NCBI GenBank assembly: GCA_947002045.1
Contig: CAMQJB010000046.1
Location: 1-15,396, forward strand
DNA from: an uncultured Collinsella sp.
GTDB taxonomy: Bacteria; Actinomycetota; Coriobacteriia; Coriobacteriales; Coriobacteriaceae
DNA: 15,396 nt
Reading direction: 5' to 3'
Below are positions 12,590 to 15,396 of this stretch, piece by piece. Below the pieces are notes generated by a model, which was not told the DNA's origin, ran no database searches, and saw nothing but the letters and a program-made list of their open reading frames with translations. How positions within the stretch are numbered: the stretch's first letter is position 1; each line of letters opens with the position of its first letter. Made by a program: the position numbers and the translations under genes.

Positions 12590-13225
12590 TTGGACAGCTA
12601 TTTTACTCTGCAATCGAATATTGAGGCTACGGGCGAGTTTGTGGACCGCAAGAGCCGGTTTATTGCCCAGCTGATCCATATTGAGTCCGAGGATGAGGCG
12701 AATGCCTTTATCGAGATGGTTCGCAAGCGTCATTACGACGCTCGACACAATGTTCCCGCGTGGATTTTGGTCGATGGGCGCGAGCGCCAGAGCGATGACG
12801 GCGAGCCGAGCCGCACGAGTGGTATGCCGACGCTCGAGGTGCTGCGTGGCGCTGGTCTCAAAAACGTATGCTGCGTGGTGACGCGCTATTTTGGCGGAAC
12901 GTTGCTGGGCCCGGGTGGCTTGGTGCGTGCCTATACTGCGGCGACGCAGGCGGCGGTGGCCTCGGCTCAGGAGTCCGGGCAGATCGTTGAGATGACGAGC
13001 GTCGTGCCTGTTGACGTGCATGTGGCCTATCCGCAATACGAGCAGGTGCTCCGTTTGGCGCAGGATTCGGGTGCCAAGGTTTCGGATACCGATTACGCGG
13101 ATGCCGTGACACTTCATTTGGTGTTTAAGGTGGGGGAGCAGGAGTCATTTTGCGCTAAGATGCGCGAGCTTATGGCGGGGCGCGAGGAGATTGAGGTCGG
13201 TGCTCCCGAATTTGCCGAGTTCTAA
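12590..13225 (+). CDS. YigZ / IMPACT-family protein (UPF0029)
   Basis: Conserved bacterial protein with an N-terminal IMPACT/UPF0029 domain and a C-terminal ferredoxin-like domain. The cellular role is poorly defined; eukaryotic IMPACT relatives act in translational control. It has 211 aa, the family size. The signature is clear: KSRFIAQ (about 20-27), RKRHYDARHNVPAW (about 45-58), DDGEPSRTSGMPTLEVL (about 68-84), VVTRYFGGTLLGPGGLVRAY (about 95-114). The start is a TTG: two occur in a row at 12587 and 12590. GAGGGG at 12579-12584 gives 5 bases to the second and only 2 to the first, so 12590 is preferred. It appears as a single-gene unit with a strong terminator. Confidence 0.93.
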   Translation: MDSYFTLQSNIEATGEFVDRKSRFIAQLIHIESEDEANAFIEMVRKRHYDARHNVPAWILVDGRERQSDDGEPSRTSGMPTLEVLRGAGLKNVCCVVTRYFGGTLLGPGGLVRAYTAATQAAVASAQESGQIVEMTSVVPVDVHVAYPQYEQVLRLAQDSGAKVSDTDYADAVTLHLVFKVGEQESFCAKMRELMAGREEIEVGAPEFAEF

Positions 13226-13228
13226 CGG

Positions 13229-13280
13229 CGACGGCCGGCGTGCTTTTGGATGGATCCCCAGCGCGCCGGCCGTCGTTTTT
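13229..13280 (+). terminator. Terminator of the YigZ-family gene
   Basis: A 12-bp perfect stem (13229-13240 with 13264-13275) over a 23-base loop is followed by TTTTT. It lies directly after the stop codon and between convergent genes. Confidence 0.9.
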
Positions 13281-13293
13281 CTGTTGCTGCCGT

Positions 13294-13740
13294 TTACTCG
13301 GCGAGCTGCTTTAGCACATCGCAGGCGATCTCGACGGCATCGTCGATGCAGCCGGGGCAGCTGCGGAGCGGACCCTTATCCGATCCGATGCCCTTGAGCG
13401 TGCCGCAGACGGTCGTCGTGTTCTTCTCGCCAAAACGCTTGGCGATCTCGCGCGACAGCTTGTAGGTCTGGCCCTTGGTCTTGGGGTTTTCCATGCCGTC
13501 GCTCATTACAAAGCCCATGATGGCCACGGCGCCCGAGATGGCGCCGCAGGTTTCGGTCATGCCGCCCATGCCGGCACCAAAGCCCTCGGTGAGGATAAAG
13601 GCAGTCTGGGGGTCGAGCCCGACGGCAGGTGCGAGCGTGCAGGCGACGGCCTGGGCGCAGTTAAAGCCACGGGCGTGGTATTCGGCAGCCTGAGCCTGAC
13701 AGGCGGTGATGTCGAGCTGGGCCGTATCGATTTGCTTCAT
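13294..13740 (-). CDS. C_GCAxxG_C_C family cysteine-rich protein
   Basis: 148 aa, typical size of this family, which is seen in anaerobes and thought to act in redox or metal chemistry; its function is not established. The cysteines follow the family pattern: NCAQA (C28), ETCGAISGAVAIMG (C65), VCGTLKG (C112), CPGC (C128, C131) and EIAC (C140). The glycine-rich FGAGMGGMTETCG is also typical. There is no signal peptide, so it is probably cytosolic. The ATG at 13740 has AAGGAG 6 bases upstream. An in-frame ATG at 13812 also has an AGG 5 bases before it and would add 24 residues (MKLSMITCTVTGTIGEYTVT...) that look unlike the family. I prefer 13740. It is divergent from the MetY-type gene, a possible sulfur or redox link. 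Confidence 0.85.
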   Translation of the reverse strand: MKQIDTAQLDITACQAQAAEYHARGFNCAQAVACTLAPAVGLDPQTAFILTEGFGAGMGGMTETCGAISGAVAIMGFVMSDGMENPKTKGQTYKLSREIAKRFGEKNTTTVCGTLKGIGSDKGPLRSCPGCIDDAVEIACDVLKQLAE

Positions 13741-13753
13741 CGTTGTCTCCTTG

Positions 13754-13785
13754 GTCACGGTGTACTCGCCTATGGTACCCGTGAC
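13754..13785 (-). promoter_or_regulatory. Hairpin directly before the ribosome site of the C_GCAxxG gene
   Basis: GTCACGG-t-GTAC (13754-13765) pairs with GTACCCGTGAC (13775-13785), with one bulged base and a 9-base loop. On the transcript it ends two bases before AAGGAG, so it could limit or time ribosome access. Confidence 0.5.
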
Positions 13786-13851
13786 GGTGCATGTAATCAT
13801 CGAGAGCTTCATGTATGCCTCATTTTTATCTATCGAGCAAATGCCAAGGCT

Positions 13852-13882
13852 TGAGATAAATGCCCCGGAATAATTTGTCTCA
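13852..13882. promoter_or_regulatory. Operator-like palindrome in the divergent region
   Basis: TGAGATAAAT (13852-13861) and ATTTGTCTCA (13873-13882), 11 bases apart, are complementary at 9 of 10 positions. It lies 20 bases upstream of the -35 of the MetY-type gene and upstream of the divergent gene, a fitting place for a shared regulator site. Confidence 0.5.
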
Positions 13883-13902
13883 TAACCCACCTTGGGGATG
13901 GG

Positions 13903-13931
13903 TTGAGAGGGGTGCGGGGTAGCGGTATCGT
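13903..13931 (+). promoter_or_regulatory. Candidate promoter of the MetY-type gene
   Basis: TTGAGA (13903-13908, five of six) and TATCGT (13926-13931, four of six) with a 17-base spacer. The leader would be about 33 bases, too short for a SAM riboswitch. A 6-bp repeat AACCCA/TGGGTT (13884-13904) overlaps the -35. Confidence 0.5.
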
Positions 13932-13970
13932 GAACCGAATAAAACTAAAACCCAGGCAAGGGAGCTAGAT

Positions 13971-15254
13971 ATGAGCGAGCAGACCATCGGTACGACGTGT
14001 GTTCAGGGCGGTTATCGCCCGGGTGATGCAGAGCCGCGTCAGGTGCCCATCTACCAGTCAACCACGTGGAAGTACGACACGTCCGAGCACATGGGCAAGC
14101 TGTTCGACTTGGAGGAGTCGGGCTACTTCTATAGCCGTCTGCAGAATCCCACGTGCGACCTGGTTGCTGCCAAGATCTGCGAGATGGAGGGCGGCACTGC
14201 CGCGATGCTCACGAGCTCGGGCATGGCTGCGAACTTCCTCGCGATCTTTAACGTGGCCGGCGCCGGCGATCACGTGGTCGCGAGCTCTGCCATCTACGGC
14301 GGTACCTACAACCTGCTCGCCCACACCATGGGCCGCATGGGCGTGACCTGCACGTTCGTCGCCCCCGACTGCACCGATGAGGAGTTGGAGGCAGCCTTCC
14401 AACCCAACACCAAGCTCGTCTTTGGCGAGACGATCGCCAACCCCGCCCTTGCCGTGCTCGATATTGAGCGCTTTGCCAAGGCCGCGCACGACCACGGCGT
14501 GCCGCTGATGGTCGACAACACCTTCCCGACGCCCGTGATGTGCCGTCCCTTTGAGTGGGGCGCCGACATCGTCACGCACTCCACCACTAAGTACATGGAT
14601 GGCCATGCGGCCTATCTGGGTGGCGTGATCGTCGACCACGGCCAGTTTGACTGGATGGCCCATGCGGACAAGTTCCCGGGTCTCACCACGCCCGACGAGA
14701 GCTACCACGGCGTGACGTATGCCGAGAAGTTCGGCCGCGAGGGTGCCTTCATTACCAAGGCAACCGCGCAGCTCATGCGCGATCTTGGTCCTATGCAGAA
14801 CCCGCAGGCGGCGTTCTTCTTGAACAGCTCGCTCGAGAGCCTGCATGTGCGCATGCCGCGTCATTGCGAGAACGGCCTGGCCGTTGCCAAGTTCCTGCAG
14901 AGCCATCCCAAGGTTCGCTTCGTGAGCTATCCGGGCCTGGAGGGCGATAAATACTATGACCTGGCTCAGAAGTACATGCCCAACGGTACCTGCGGTGTTG
15001 TGAGCTTTGGCTTTAACGGTGGTCGCGCGGCGGCCGAGACCTTTATGAAGAGCCTCAAGCTCGCCCAGATCGCTACGCACGTGGCCGATGCGCGCACCTG
15101 CTGCCTGCATCCTGCTAACGCCACGCATCGCCAGATGAACGACGAGGAGCTCATCGCCTGCGGCATCTCCGCCGACATGGTGCGCCTGTCGTGCGGCCTC
15201 GAGGACACGGCCGATCTGATTGCCGACCTTGAGCAGGCACTCGAGCAGTGCTAG
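13971..15254 (+). CDS. metY: O-acetylhomoserine sulfhydrylase, MetY type
   Basis: PLP enzyme that makes homocysteine from O-acetylhomoserine and sulfide (direct sulfhydrylation for methionine synthesis). It has 427 aa, the length of MetY rather than the ~400 of methionine gamma-lyase or MetB. It starts with the MetY-like TTCVQGGYRPGDAEPRQVPI. YSRLQNPT (54-61) carries the Tyr and Arg that hold the cofactor phosphate from the neighbouring subunit. SSGMAA (82-87) is the phosphate-binding loop. D182 in VDNTF faces the pyridine nitrogen, and K207 in THSTTKYMDGHA binds PLP. The C-terminal block HPANATHRQM...VRLSCGLED is typical. AAGGGAG lies 6 bases before the ATG at 13971. A closely related gamma-lyase activity cannot be excluded by sequence. 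Confidence 0.9.
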   Translation: MSEQTIGTTCVQGGYRPGDAEPRQVPIYQSTTWKYDTSEHMGKLFDLEESGYFYSRLQNPTCDLVAAKICEMEGGTAAMLTSSGMAANFLAIFNVAGAGDHVVASSAIYGGTYNLLAHTMGRMGVTCTFVAPDCTDEELEAAFQPNTKLVFGETIANPALAVLDIERFAKAAHDHGVPLMVDNTFPTPVMCRPFEWGADIVTHSTTKYMDGHAAYLGGVIVDHGQFDWMAHADKFPGLTTPDESYHGVTYAEKFGREGAFITKATAQLMRDLGPMQNPQAAFFLNSSLESLHVRMPRHCENGLAVAKFLQSHPKVRFVSYPGLEGDKYYDLAQKYMPNGTCGVVSFGFNGGRAAAETFMKSLKLAQIATHVADARTCCLHPANATHRQMNDEELIACGISADMVRLSCGLEDTADLIADLEQALEQC

Positions 15255-15396
15255 GCTAGCGCTCGCATGAGGCGCCGATGCTGGCAGAAATCTTCGGCGA
15301 CCTTTAGTTCCGATTCCGTAGGCGGGGGGCCCCCACCGGCGGGGGTTGGGGGGGGGGGGGGGCGCGGTTTGGGGGGGGGGCCGGCAAGAGGGGGGG
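15255..15396. other. Window end with G-rich low-complexity tail
   Basis: After the metY stop, about 65 bases look ordinary and hold no gene. From about 15322 the sequence turns into runs of G (up to 14) broken by short C-rich or T pairs, unlike anything else in the window. GGGGGGCCCCC near 15325 could be the remains of a terminator stem. The rest looks like read-end or contig-edge noise and should not be annotated. Confidence 0.8.

Noticed and set aside
13932..13970. SAM riboswitch before metY
   Set aside because: The leader is too short and the core helices and conserved loops are missing.

Overview
The window looks like a chromosomal contig from a high-GC member of the Coriobacteriia, most probably Collinsella. 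This is an inference from the gene set (argG, argH, ndk, rpiB, a cysteine desulfidase, a four-domain ribosomal protein S1, a type A RNase P RNA), the Actinobacteria-like GC-ending codons, the GAAAGG-type ribosome sites and the frequent TTG/GTG starts. The last ~80 bases collapse into G-rich low-complexity sequence, and the window probably ends at a contig edge with artefactual bases.

Layout, left to right. (1) A nested near-palindrome (26-220) lies at the 3' end of a minus-strand Cof-type HAD phosphatase. An unrecognised AT-richer ORF sits upstream of that gene. (2) Arginine block: argG, a small 56-codon gene with a strong ribosome site (3039-3209), and argH. Together argG and argH convert citrulline to arginine. 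(3) ndk with its own promoter candidate and strong terminator. (4) A complete IS3-family (IS150-like) element, 5680-7126. It has 24-bp inverted repeats, a GTT target duplication, orfA/orfB joined by an A7 slippery run, and an upstream hairpin covering the orfA ribosome site. It is inserted in the loop of the rpiB terminator. (5) rpiB (minus) and, divergently, an Fe-S L-cysteine desulfidase of the CyuA/YhaM type. (6) A second HAD phosphatase (minus), divergent from rpsA. (7) A chain of hairpins, then rnpB, then a YigZ/IMPACT-family gene. (8) A C_GCAxxG_C_C cysteine-rich protein (minus), divergent from a MetY-type O-acetylhomoserine sulfhydrylase.

Three findings stand out. The IS sits inside a terminator loop and carries its own hairpin-plus-T5 guard against read-through. 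Two copies of a ~110-nt structured element (9271-9380, 12364-12480) share a conserved core, while their outer stems differ in sequence but remain paired, as expected of a structured RNA or a palindromic repeat family. The small gene between argG and argH is below usual length cut-offs.

Most genes are housekeeping or metabolic (arginine, nucleotides, pentose phosphate, sulfur amino acids, translation, RNA processing). There is no CRISPR array, tRNA, prophage or defence cluster in the window. All functional statements rest on reading motifs by eye; no database search was run.
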